Shown here: positions 31,847 to 43,285 of the stretch, piece after piece
Position numbering within the stretch: position 1 is the first letter of the stretch
Layout of the letters: each line of letters opens with the position of its first letter
Assembly: GCA_018257865.1 (NCBI GenBank)
Contig: JAEUBA010000048.1
Location: 124,001 to 188,000 of the forward strand
From: Stereocaulon alpinum
Lineage: Eukaryota > Ascomycota > Lecanoromycetes > Lecanorales > Stereocaulaceae
Direction of reading: 5' to 3'
Length of the DNA: 64,000 bases
Notes under the pieces: model-generated
Database searches by the model: none
What the model saw: the letters and a program-made list of their open reading frames with translations, nothing else
What the model was told of the DNA's origin: nothing
Translations under genes and position numbers: made by a program

Positions 31847-32425
31847 ATGTTACCGAAGATTTTGTGCGCAGTCTTATCGGTGCTATCACCTGTACTATCC
31901 ACAACGACCACCACACAGGCAGCTCTCGCGCTCGACAAACGTATGAATCTCAATTCGTCTTTGAACTTCGCTAAGGGGTTTAACACTGCTACCACTGGTC
32001 CACAGAGTCCAAGCCCACCGCTCAATTCTCATATTTACGAGTATGCCGGAATGAAAGTCATTTACACCACATACGGGGTCGACTCTTTCGCCGCCAGGGA
32101 CACGAGGACATTCATACGCGAATGTCGGGCAAAGATCAAACAGGAGCGCGAGGGATTACATAGGAGGCTAACAGACGAGATTCCTGGCGAGGTCATCCGC
32201 TATAGAGACCGAAAGCTTGGCGACGGTCTGCTGTGGATGATCAAAGGGACAACGGGGCTGACCTATCTAATGGTCGAAGTTGCGTTGCGTGGGACAGAGG
32301 ATTGGACGGACGCGTGCGAGAGGAAGGGTGATCGGGTTAAGGCGTGTACTTTTGATTTGTATGATCAGTTGCAGTCTACGGCTGTCTTGGCTGAGGGAAC
32401 ACTGCAAAGCATTGCCATTCAGTGA
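31847..32425 (+). CDS. Secreted family B protein, 192 aa
   Basis: Single exon. The ATG at 31847 starts a signal peptide (MLPKILCAVLSVLSPVLS) followed by a Kex2-like dibasic site (ALDKR). An in-frame ATG eight codons upstream would add polar residues. The body has IYEYAGMKVIYTTYG, GLTYLMVEVALRGTEDW and QSTAVLAEGTLQ, which align with TYLSVQTALAGTKEV and GELLVARGTL in the next gene. The two genes are tandem, same strand, 421 bp apart, so recent tandem duplication followed by fast divergence is likely. Function unknown. Confidence 0.65.
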   Translation: MLPKILCAVLSVLSPVLSTTTTTQAALALDKRMNLNSSLNFAKGFNTATTGPQSPSPPLNSHIYEYAGMKVIYTTYGVDSFAARDTRTFIRECRAKIKQEREGLHRRLTDEIPGEVIRYRDRKLGDGLLWMIKGTTGLTYLMVEVALRGTEDWTDACERKGDRVKACTFDLYDQLQSTAVLAEGTLQSIAIQ

Positions 32426-32846
32426 CATTTTCTGACAATATCTTGGCGCTTGAAGTGCTGAAGAAGACTAAAATATGCCAATGACTACACAAAAATGGTA
32501 TCACAATTCTAGACTTTGCCTCCATCAGCGGCTTGGTTACACAATCGTAGCGCAATTGTTGAGCTAGTAAGGAAGGCGGCCTTTCCGCAGTATCCTCTGT
32601 AAATCGGCGCACAGCGGATGATCTATCACTAATTATATCACAATATAAGACAACCTGCGCTAGGTGAGTCTATGCGCACTGAGACAGCACCCAAGATATC
32701 TTGTTTCTGATTCAGTCATGTACAACGCTATCAAGGTTGGGCTTTGGCTAGGGAGTCTGTGGAATCGTGCCATGACGCCAAAACTGATGCGTACAATTTG
32801 AATATTACTAAACGGTAGTCCCATTCCTTCGGCAAGGCCATTTCGA

Positions 32847-33503
32847 ATGCTAGGGAGCATGATCTCCGTTCACTCATCCATTTGGTCAGTCTTGTGCTAT
32901 TTGACCTTCCTCCGACTGATCTCTGCGCTCCCTGTCCTCCCTCAAAGTCTCAGCGGACCAATACCCCTTGATATTCCTGATCCGTTGTTGAACCTTTCGT
33001 CCACATATACCATCTCAAGATTATCTCAGAATGTGACTCTTCCAACGAGCTTCCCCGCCAGCGATAGTTTCCAGGATTTGACCGTCCAGATCCCACCAAA
33101 TCCCTTCGTCTATACTCGTGGAATATACAGAGTTGAATATCACTGGCTGAATGACCGAACAAGGCTGCCTCGCGATGACACAGTGCGATGGCTATCGGGA
33201 CTACCAATATCACTTGATCGCATACGTCGGAAGCATGCTGCTCGAGAGACAGACCCGATTCCAACTGGCGGAGGCATTACGTGGACAGATCTAGCCTTGA
33301 CAGATCGCGTGCAGTGGACCGCTCAGCCCGGTGGATTTAGCGGACCATTGACATACTTAAGCGTTCAAACTGCGCTTGCAGGGACAAAGGAGGTCTTGAA
33401 TCAGTGGGAGACTACTTCCACGCCAGCATATTCATTTATCATTTTCGAAGGGGAGTTGCTCGTGGCTCGCGGGACTCTGCTTTGGGTGGTAGCGTCGTCC
33501 TGA
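32847..33503 (+). CDS. Secreted family B protein, 218 aa
   Basis: Single exon. N-terminal signal peptide (SIWSVLCYLTFLRLISALP) after MLGSMISVHS; the ATG at 32859 is an alternative start. The body has YTRGIYRVEYHWLND, PLTYLSVQTALAGTKEV and SFIIFEGELLVARGTL, the family B ending also seen in 31847-32425 and, twice, in 5623-6666. N-glycosylation sites (NLS, NVT) fit secretion. No cysteine pattern. The function is unknown; a role at the cell surface or in host contact is speculation. Confidence 0.65.
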   Translation: MLGSMISVHSSIWSVLCYLTFLRLISALPVLPQSLSGPIPLDIPDPLLNLSSTYTISRLSQNVTLPTSFPASDSFQDLTVQIPPNPFVYTRGIYRVEYHWLNDRTRLPRDDTVRWLSGLPISLDRIRRKHAARETDPIPTGGGITWTDLALTDRVQWTAQPGGFSGPLTYLSVQTALAGTKEVLNQWETTSTPAYSFIIFEGELLVARGTLLWVVASS

Positions 33504-33984
33504 CGAATGGGGCTGTCATCCATCTTGTAGTGGTTGCAAGCATCGCGTGGGGACACAGCCGGAACTGAACGACATCTTTGTAACAGCTATAGGCCTAAGT
33601 GTCAACATCCAGCTCCATATACAATCGATACATATGGATAATAGCCAATGTTGACATGACTGGGTAGGAGCATAGAGTACTTTAGAAAATGGGTCTTCAT
33701 CCGATCAAGGATCGAATAGGTTCCATCACTATGTTGCACAGAGCGCTGCAATGGGTGATTGCAATAGCCCAACGAGACGAAGCAGATGTGTCAGGACTCA
33801 GCAGTATCATAAGAATATTGACGTCCGGTTAAACTTCGGATTATAGTCTTGGCGTTCTCACTCTTGCATCTTGGCCAACGGGAGAAAGTTGCGGCCACCA
33901 TCAGCTGTCTCGTCGTCACGCGCTATCCTAGCTGCTTCTTGGTCCCTGACGTACCTCCCTTAGCTCGTATCCTGATTTCCCACT
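33504..33984. other. SEY1 promoter region
   Basis: No ORF or repeat of note between the family B gene and SEY1. Confidence 0.4.
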
Positions 33985-36804
33985 ATGGCCGCTATAGCCT
34001 CACCACAGCGTGAGCGCAGGGAGAGCCGCCCTTCAAACAACACCAGACACCCTACAGCTCCCTCCGTCATGTCTGTCAATGGCCACTTCGCCAACATGGG
34101 CGAGAAGCCTAGCAAGGAGCAGTACGAGCATGGGATACAGGTCATCAATGAGAACCAAGAATTCAAGTACCGAAATCTATGTCCGCGAGGAGATAGAAGA
34201 AGCTAATGAGGAGCAGTCCTATACTCCCCCAGTACCTTTCTTTCGAGAAAGTCTCGCCTGCCGGCTTCAATTACCACCTCATTTCCGTCTTTGGTTCACA
34301 ATCCACCGGCAAATCTACCCTTCTCAACTACCTTTTCGGCACCGAGTTCGGTGTCATGTCAGAGGACGACAGGAGGCAGACTACAAAAGGGATATGGATG
34401 TCAAAGAATAAGAAATTGCATTCCGCCACAGACTCGAAGAGTATGGCGGAGAACATACTCGTCATGGACGTGGAAGGTACGGACGGCAGGGAACGAGGAG
34501 AGGACCAAGACTTCGAACGAAAGAGCGCTCTGTTTGCGCTGGCGACGAGTGAGGTCCTCATTGTCAATATCTGGGAACATCAAGTTGGGCTGTATCAGGG
34601 CGCGAATATGGGGTTGTTAAAGGTAGTGTTCGAGGTCAATCTGGAGTTGTTCCTGAAAAACAACAAGTATGCATTTCCAGTCCCTGGCTATAGAACTAGC
34701 TGACATGCAGCAGATCGAATCCTCGATCATTACTTTTCTTTGTCATACGTGATCATCTTGGCACTACACCTCTTGCAAACCTCCGGAACACCCTCGTACA
34801 AGATCTGACACGAATATGGTCTGGACTGAACAAACCACCAGGCCTGGAGAAGTCGAAGATCGAGGACTACTTCGACTTTGCCTTCGCAGCTCTGCCACAC
34901 AAGATACTACAACCAGAGCGCTTCGTGTCTGAAGTCGCAAAACTAGGGACGAGATTTCGCGAAGGGCATCGGGACCCTCGAAGGGACCCATTACGAGGTG
35001 ATCAAGAATTTGAAGGTGGCATCTTCCTGCCAGAATACCACCGGCGGATACCTGCCGATGGATTCTCAATCTACGCTGAACAAGTCTGGGAGCAGATTGT
35101 GAACAACAAAGACTTGGATCTTCCTACACAACAAGAATTGATGGCGCAGTTCAGATGCGACGAGATTGCACGGGAAGTTCTGGTTGGCTTTGACGAAACT
35201 ATAACGCCTTTCGAGGAGAAGCAAGCCGAAGGCATCCGGCTTGGGTCACCGCAAATACTCCCAGGCTTGGGCGCAGCAATGCGAACAGCTCGAATGAAGA
35301 CTGTCAAAAATTTTGAGACTGAAGCAAGCCGCTACCACAAGGGCGTGTATGCCCGGAAGAAGGCGGAGCTAGAGAGTAAGATCGACGGCCGACTAAAAGT
35401 GCTCTTCCAAGGGCAACTGTCGGCCGCGCATAAGTCAGGGGTCCGAGATTTCAGCGATGCAGTCACCGCAGCTGTAAAAGCGGGTCAGAAGAAAGGCGCG
35501 AGCTACGACTTTGCCGAAATTGTCGATCGGGAGAAGAAGACTGCTCTATCGAAGTACGAGAAGGAGGCCAGGGGCGTACTGGTAGAAGGTGCGCCATGGA
35601 GCAACTACAAGCAGGAGATGTCTCTCTACCAGAAAGAGCTTGGCGAGGTTAGCGGACGGTTACGGCGAGATGAGATGCGGCGTTTAGCAACGCGGGTTGA
35701 AAGATGGGTACGATCACGACTAGGCGAGTCAGTTGGCTTGGAGTTCAATGCACTTGGATCAGGACGTGGTGGATCAGGGGCGCCTGAGACTGGAGAGAGA
35801 GAAAGTGAGAGGGAAATCTGGGATCGGATATGGACTGTCTTTATGAAGACAGTGGAGGAAGCCGAACGAAGATTCACAGTCCGGGCAAAGAGCTTTGATG
35901 CAAGTTCAGGAGAGGTTGAAGTTGGCTTGTGGAGACTGAAACGGAAATCGTGGGGCGTCCTGCGAGCAAAGATTGAGGAGGAGATGATGGAAGGAAACTT
36001 ACTGTTAAAGCTCCGAGAGAACTTCGAAGACAAATTCCGCTACGACGAGGCTGGCGTTCCTCGAATATGGCGCCCAACGGACGACATCGAGGGAATGTAC
36101 ACCACAGCCCGCGAATCCACCCTCACTCTGATACCACTTCTCTCCAGATTTCAATCCTCGTATACATCCTCGCCTCCACCATTAGATGAGTTTATAGGCA
36201 ACACACCACCTGAAGCAACCCCTGCTGACGAGGAAGACTTGACACCCATCGGTGGTGTCGACGAGGACGAAGGCAAGAGCTTAGAAGAGGAGATGACGAT
36301 CCTTAGCGAGGCCAAACGGCAAGATATAACGACGCGGTTCAAGAAGACAGCCGACGGTGTGTATGTCGAAGCGAAGAGGAGTGCCATCGGCGGCATGACT
36401 CAAGTACCTCTGTATTTCTACGGTTTACTCTTGGCGCTGGGATGGAACGAGATCGTCGCTGGTAAGCTTTCCCACATACACCGTGCCCTTGCCCGATCTA
36501 ACATAATCCAGTCCTCCGCAACCCGGTCTACTTCATCTTCCTCATCATCCTCGGCGTAGGCGCCTATGTAACGTACACCCTCAACCTATGGGGCCCTATG
36601 TATCAAATGGCCAACGCGGCATCAGCACAAGCGTTGGAAGAAGGGAAGAAGAGGCTTAGAGAATTCTTGGAGGAGTCGAATGCAGGGAGGCAGGCTGTTG
36701 CCATGAGTGGGCAGGAGGATGTTTTGATGCGGAAGTTGAATGGGAATGGGAAAGCCAAAGTCAGGCCGGGCGACGAGGCTGAGGATGAGGAAGAGGAGAT
36801 ATAA
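33985..36804 (+). CDS. SEY1: SEY1, atlastin-like ER fusion GTPase, 890 aa
   Basis: Four exons: 33985-34166, 34217-34666, 34714-36461 and 36512-36804; introns are 50, 47 and 50 bp. The N-terminus (NGHFANMGEKPSKEQYEHG) and QEFNPILPQYLSFEKV match fungal Sey1. The RHD3-type GTPase has the P-loop GSQSTGKSTLLN, the switch DVEGTDGRERGEDQ and the G4-like FFVIRDHLGTTPL. A long helical region follows. Near the C-terminus two close membrane segments (PLYFYGLLLALGWNEIV and YFIFLIILGVGAYVTYTL) form the hairpin in the ER membrane, then a charged tail. It mediates homotypic ER membrane fusion and keeps the tubular network. The second intron ends in CAGCAG, so two acceptors 3 bp apart are possible. Confidence 0.95.
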
Positions 36805-38291
36805 TGCATTGGGGTGGGTGGGCATGGGGAAAGAGGTCTGAGTGTTAGATCAGCATTCGATAGACAAGTATGATTCATACGCCCCTCTGCCTTACTGTAA
36901 TTCCGTTTCCAGGCCATGCATCCAAATTTCACCTTGGACATACACCTCACCCGAGCCGCGAATCCCACTGCTACTTAAAAGATAAACTCAGCCATTAATC
37001 TACCCTACGCATCAAATACGCTTAAGGCATACATCGTACAACATCACCTTCTCAGCTTACCCTCCCTTTATAGACTCCCTCACACATGAAACAAACTCAA
37101 GCATCAAACACAATGATCATTGAACGCGTTCTTCTCCCATCAAATTCCTCACAGACCATGAACCTCACACCCTCCCCTGAAACCGCCTTACCTTACACAC
37201 ACATCATCCATCGCCTCCCACCAACCTTCGAACCTACCGTACTCACCCCATCTCACCAACTAACCTCTCTATCACGAACCCTTCACCTTACCACCTTACC
37301 ACAAACACCACATATATCTTACCTTCCCACACCGTTCCAATAACGCCCGAATCGTCTGAATCCCCTCTGATATCGCACCACTCACTTAGCATCCGATACC
37401 AACACCTCTCACATTCCACATTCACAAACCGTATCCGTTTCGCCCTTACCCATATCCATCTACCACTACCCTAAACTCCACACGAAGTCAATCCCAGCAG
37501 CTGCGTTACTGTATGGATAATCTTATGGGCGGACGCGAGTTGGGATGCCGGAGGAGTATCGAGGGGCGGGGGTTTTAAGGGGGTGTAGTGTGTTTTGGTT
37601 ATTGAGAGGGAGAGGGGGGAGAGAGGGGGAGAGTGTGAGAGTGAGAGTGTGTTTTTATGTAGAGAGGCTAGAGTATGCTGGATAGGATAGAATAGACTGG
37701 GTATGGTGTTTTAGTTATTGTGGGGGGGCTTATGAGGCTGGGAGGATGGTATGGTGTTGCAAAGTCTGCTTATCTGCCCAATTGTAGGTAGCAGATTTCA
37801 TCTAAAAATGAAGTCTGCTACATCGTAGAGGTGTTGAATGGGGATGCTAGGTTTTTGTAGAACTTGGAGTACAGTGCTTTCGGGTTATTCGACGTCCAAG
37901 ATAGCTGTCCAGATGGGTGAGGGGTTTCGGTTATAATCCGGTTTCTGCATATGTCTGATTGTGTAGAGCTCTATTAGAGATAATGGAGTCAGGCATTTTC
38001 TAGAAGCACTTACTGAGCTCTACAAATGAATTAGTGGAAAATATATTGTCGGTGTTGTTAGGTAGATACTGTCATAAACCTCGTAATTCGTTGATGAAAG
38101 CCACTAGACGACATGCAACGCTGTACATGAATACACTCTGAACTTCTGTCACTCCAAAACAGAAGTTGAAGAAGCAACGACATATGACAACGTGCCCAGA
38201 TCACATCACCATCAGCACCCTCCTTAGTATTCAAACCCGAATCAAAGCCTATTCGCCTGAGCTTGGTCCACCACCCTGTCGCCTCCTCTAT
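36805..38291. other. Intergenic, low-complexity
   Basis: Pyrimidine-rich tract at about 37140-37480 and a purine-rich GA/GT tract at about 37605-37650. The ORF at 37086-37343 is a Pro/Thr/Leu low-complexity reading of the first tract. No gene supported. Confidence 0.45.
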
Positions 38292-39253
38292 TCAGAAATC
38301 CTTGTCGTCTTCGATAATAAACTGGTCCCCTATCTTGGCTTTGACCTCCTTTGTCAAATCTCCTGGGTTGCGGAGTTGCACAGATCATCCCTATCATTTA
38401 CTGATGACTCAATAATACAATATAAATTATCGAAAAGGATCTTCATCTTATGATAATTTTCCACAACCTGTTCCTCACCCTTACCGTCAACATCATCACA
38501 CAGTTTGAATGTAAAGGCCTATGCCTCGGGAAAGTCAAGGTTTCAAGACGTCAGCCAATGAAACAACCCAGTATAGCCATTTTCCTATTGTTTTGGTGAC
38601 AAGGCGTTCACTGACTCTATGATTAAGGTAAAACCCCGGCTCAAATTTTCGGGACCATGACGAGTCCTCATAAAATAGCTTCGAATATACACGCGACCCG
38701 TATTCGAGGTTGATGTCGCATGAGACGTTGAAGAGAGCGTCCAGCATGGGTTTTAAGACTAGTGTGAATTATCCCAAATTAACCATTGGTGTTAGCGTCA
38801 AATTCCACCATAATCCTCGGTATTGGTAGGGTGAGGAGAGGAAGAAGACTGATACATGCATTAAGAAACACCGGCTTCATCTCTGCTGCCCTAGCTGGAG
38901 TGCCATCGCCTTTTATTATCGGCATTTCTCGGAGTATATCGCTCATATGCAACAGGATGTCGTTGCCTAGATACTTTAATGGCAAGTATGTTAGTAGTAT
39001 CGAGTAGGTAAGCCATGTAGATGGAGAAATGCCGAGCGTGAGTAGGGGATGGACATGGAAGTATTGAGGTATTGACCTTATCGAGAGCAGCGCAAGTGCT
39101 GCCTTCGTCAGGGGTACAATCGCTACCGAGAGGTTCTCCAGCTGTTTTAATGAGGAAATTTGCATATTGGGTTAGGCGGTCGAAATCACTTAGACAATAG
39201 ACTGCTGGAAATGAAAGGGTGAAGATGGTGCTGAAGAGAGTAGTGCGATGCAT
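38292..39253 (-). CDS. Small secreted protein, 180 aa, five exons
   Basis: Model: exons 39253-39077, 38973-38856, 38758-38616, 38518-38485 and 38362-38292. Donors are GTCAAT, GTATCA, GTCAGT and GTAAGG, all with AG acceptors, and the phase closes exactly. The product has a signal peptide (TLFSTIFTLSFPAVYCLS) and a hydrophilic mature part with cysteines in SDCTPDEGSTC, NVSC and KLCDD, and ends IGDQFIIEDDKDF. Introns are 97-122 bp, longer than in the housekeeping genes here. A TATA-like box lies about 105 bp upstream. I do not recognise the family. The first two exons are firm; the 34-bp exon 4 is the weakest part. Intron-dense small secreted proteins of this type are often lineage-specific. Confidence 0.5.
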
Positions 39254-39356
39254 GATGTTGCAGATAGAAGATCAGGGATATATGAGTTATTCAGTGAAGG
39301 CTGGGAGCTGTTGAAGGATGGAGGATGGAGGATAGCTTGACGCACAAATCCCATGA

Positions 39357-39365
39357 ATATATACA
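39357..39365 (-). promoter_or_regulatory. TATA-like box of the five-exon secreted gene
   Basis: TATATATTC on the minus strand (GTATATATTC in context), about 105 bp upstream of the ATG at 39253. Confidence 0.3.
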
Positions 39366-40935
39366 TTACAAAGTCCTCGGAGATTTCTGAAGATCGTGCG
39401 GATGCGGAGAGCTTGCATGACCAAGCCATTGGTGATATGCGGAAGCAAGCATGACGTGGTGTCTGCGGGGCGTCTGCATACACGAAGTGGTAAGGCAAGA
39501 ACAGCCTGCATGAAGCTACGTATCTCCGGAGAAGCATGTCCGAGAGCCCTTATCAATCTGTATCCATCGCCGACTTAGAAAGCTTAATTGATGCAATTAG
39601 TCCGAAATACTAAGTATATAAGGTAAAACACGAACCTGATTCAATCCTCAAGCACCTTCACTGTTTCTTGCTCGATCCATTAATTGGATAGAAACTATGA
39701 GTAAACTCATCGCCCTTTCATGCATTCATTCTTTTTCTAAAGGTGTCAGGCCATGCACTACTGGTAGCGAGGCAAGGAAGGAGACGATAAAATTGATGTG
39801 GTGCATTCTGTTGATCTTTTCAGCCACGAAGTTGCAGAACTCGAAAGGAAACCAGGAGATTGGCTTCGGGAGGGACTGACTCTTGTGGGATGGGTGACAA
39901 AAGAAATTAGAAAGAATTCCTTGGTATACAAGTGTATACGGTGACCATAAGGGGACTCTAATACCACACCAGTACAACAGTACTGATATGCGGGTATGTG
40001 TAATCAGCATGCTTGAAGACGAGATGCCCTGCATATGGAAGCGGAACATCATAATAGAATGCGTCGGCCGAGCATTTGTGGGGAATACAAGATGCAGATC
40101 ATTATCAAATTCTCCAATATTTCTTGTAGCCTCGGCTAGCGCCGAGCACGTCCAATTCGCCGTCTTGACCATCGTTTCGAGATACTATGAACTCACTATT
40201 CACACAAAGGCATGTCTGTACACTCGATGATGACAGCTCAATTACAAATCGGCTTGAATAAGGCAATTGCCTAGAATTGGGGCAGATCAAGGATGAGAAA
40301 GGGCGAGTAGAAGGCCTTCACGCAAGCTACATGCCCATGAAATATGTGGGAATGTGAAAGCGGAGACCAGAATAGCTTATCATCGCTTGTCATCTTGCAA
40401 TTTGTGGATCTCATCACGCCCAAGGCTAGGCCGAAAGCGGCAATCAAGAAGATTGGCGTCCTCTAGATGAGCAGATTCGTAGCTGGAACAGGAAGGGGAA
40501 GTCTAGCGAGCCTCGCTTGACTAGTCCGGCATAGAGTTGTTGGGTTGCTTACCTCCTACTCCCTCGCCAAATCGTCCTGTGCCCAAAGACCTTGCATTAA
40601 TTGATCTATAGCATTTAGACTAATCAAAGGCATTGATGGTTGATGCTCTTGTTCGGGTACATATGGCGATTACACAAGCACCAATACCAGAGCCATGAAG
40701 GTAAGTATCGATAGAGTCGCTGTGCAAGATCACAGATTTTTCGATCGTCATTGTGATCTAAGCATGGCATCCCGAGACAGTAGTGTAAAAGACATCAGGA
40801 CTTGTGCAGCTTCGCTGAGCCACTGCCTGGCTTTCTAGTGTTCGTACGTGCTCCTGTCTGCGACTGGATACTTTGGTGCCTGATGCATCACAGCCTGGCA
40901 CTCGTTGTTCGCCCTGCGATGAGTACAGGAGTAGT
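39366..40935. other. Intergenic with unresolved short ORFs
   Basis: A good TATA box (TATATAAG at 39615-39622, plus strand) lies 75 bp before an ATG at 39697 whose 60-codon ORF has no clear identity. On the minus strand an ATG near 39803 starts a signal-peptide-like string (MHHINFIVSFLASLPVVHG) that stops after seven more codons. Either could be exon 1 of a spliced small gene, but I could not close a model. Confidence 0.35.
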
Positions 40936-43285
40936 TCACCCATAGCCAGGACTGTTTAGTTCCGTGAGCCATATTGGCCAATTCTGGATGTCCATGTCGA
41001 AGATGTCTGTGTATTGAGTGCCTAGATTTGACAGTGAGGAACCATCAAAGCCCCCAGAAGCGAGACTGGCGTTGAAAGCTGGGTCCAAATTCACCATTGG
41101 AGGGATTGGGTACGCTACGCCATCGATAGGTCCTGTCATTGGTGGCAGTTGACCATTGTTACCGAACGTAGGAGGGACTGGCGTAGGGTTGCTCGGCTCC
41201 GTTGATGAAGCTATTGAGGAACCGCCGGTCCCATAACGCGGTGTACTCTGGGTAACGGAAGGAGAGGAGAAACTAGACGCATTGCTAGAGCGTTGATCGG
41301 CGTCCTGGATAGCTGGAGAGAACGGATTAATCTCGTTGGACGACGCAGGGGGAGGTTTAGACAATGACGCGTATAGCTGCTTGTGAGTGCTTGATTTTTT
41401 TGGGCGTTGCTCTTCTTCGATCTCTTTCTTGACGACTGCATCGAGTCTGTCAAGCGCCCGCCAGCAACTCATAACGCTGTTGTTCCGACCTTTGATGCGC
41501 TCGAAGATTTGCAAGAAAGACGTCCAGCATGTCAACGCCCGAGCACGATACTCGGATTTGAGCCCATCTGTTCTGATGACTACCAGACAGATCAGGGCGG
41601 CGTGGAAGGCACGGAACCAATGCATCCACGTCACTCTTGCCATACTTGGAAATACATTTTGGAGAATCTTCCAGCTGTCCGCAATTGCAAAGGCAGCCTC
41701 AAAACATGGTTTCCGTGAAGCTTTAATTTTCTGCGAGAGCACCGACTTTCTGAAGAGGATCAAGATATCGTGATGGACGTTGAGATGCAGGAGTAAACTT
41801 TGAACATACTGTGCCCTACTATGGAGGTCGCCAAATTGCTCTGGTTGTCGGGCGTTGGAGTCAAATCTGAATTGCGTGGGAATGGATTGAAACCAATTTA
41901 AGATGCGAGATTCGAAAACCTTGAGGATCGGCATATTGTTTCCGTTCGAGGCCTCCGAGGTGCTTTGAAGCATTTCCCGCGTGATGGAAGCGAGCTCCCA
42001 TGTATAACGATTGTAGGAGATTTCATTGCATGCCAATGGCTGACCCGTTTGCTCGCCAAACAGCTCTGCATCGCTAATGTCTTTTGGCAACTGGCAATCT
42101 GAAAAACCGATGCCATTAGGGCGACCAAACATGGAGCTTAGTGCAGTCTCTTGTGATGAAATAGTCCAAAAGGTTCGCCGTCTCAGCTCTCCATCTTGGA
42201 ATGATACATTCGAAAGGAAGCTCGGGTCTCGATGAAGGGCCATTGACTGAGCTAGACGTATATTGAAGCCCAGCATTGGCCAGTAATCTCCAAGCTTACC
42301 TTCATGCTGTAGATAGACAGCCATGTAGCAAAAGGTGTGGATAGCATCCATTGACGGACTTGCCAGGAAGTTCGATATTCGCAAAAGTTGCATCGAAGCA
42401 GACAACAAGAACCAAGAATTCGAGTTACTAGACACCAAATCCCCCAGCGCCAGCACTACGAAGACGAGCGCTGCTTCCTCTGGCTCTGGTATATCCTCTG
42501 TCTCCCAGCATCTTCTATACCGCCGCAGAAGCCCCGGCACGGGCACATAATGGTGGAGCGGATCTACCACCTCATAGTATGCGTCCAGTAAGCGGTCCGC
42601 TGTCTCCTTTCCCATTTCCCCGAGGACGCTCAGCATCTCTTTCACACCGTAATTTGCAGGAAAGAGGGTTGGGAACATATATGAGCCTGGTACAGCAGAA
42701 GTTCGCTGTGTAGTCGAGGAGCCCGAGAAGGCGAAGAGCATGTCGCTCTGCTCGTTGGGCACGAGGGACATCATGCGTCTCAAAAAATCAGGCGCCGCAG
42801 CTCCGCCAAGATAGTAGGTTCTTCCGTAGTACTCTCCATCCTTGTCACCAGCCATTGTAGAATTGACCTGGGTCGATGTGCGCTGTCTCTTTTTCGACCC
42901 ATTGTCACGGGCTCCTCGAAGTTGTTCTTTGTATCCCGCTACGGCTGCCTCAAGGTCTGCTACCCTCGATCTCAAGGTATTGTTTTCTGCTAAAAGGCTC
43001 GTGTCTTCAGCCTGGAGCGTCCTAAGGTCTTCCGGTGCAATTGCTTCGTACACGCAACTGCCCGTCACTTGCCTTCTGAGGCATTGTGAGCAAGGCTTCT
43101 TGCGATTGCATTTTCGCTTCGCTCGATGGCACGGTAGGCACTGTTGAGCAGGTCAGCCGTTGGAATTGACTCAGCAGCGTCCAATTTACAGTGTGTATGA
43201 CGCGATTGCGGTTCTGTTTTGGCGCGTTTGGTAGGTCATTCAAAGTAGGGTAATCAATACTCGGACGATCGGCTGGCGCGTCCAT
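40936..43285 (-). CDS. Zn2Cys6 transcription factor, 766 aa
   Basis: Two exons, 43285-43190 and 43140-40936, with a 48-bp intron (GTAAAT to AACAG). The splice joins RVIHT to CLPCHRAKRKCNRKKPCSQC, giving a complete binuclear cluster with the sixth Cys in VTGSCVYEA. A coiled-coil dimerisation segment follows (LLAENNTLRSRVADLEAAV). The middle part (DAYYEVVDPLHHYVPVPG, SMALHRDPSF, LRRRTFWTISSQE, GRPNGIGFSDCQLP) is the fungal-specific transcription factor domain. The C-terminal 150 residues are Ser/Pro/Asn-rich, probably disordered, and end in an acidic/aromatic segment that may activate. It should bind DNA as a dimer in the nucleus; targets are unknown. Confidence 0.9.

Noticed and set aside
37086..37343. 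85-codon plus ORF
   Set aside because: Reading of a pyrimidine-rich tract; Thr/Pro/Leu repeats without conserved sequence.
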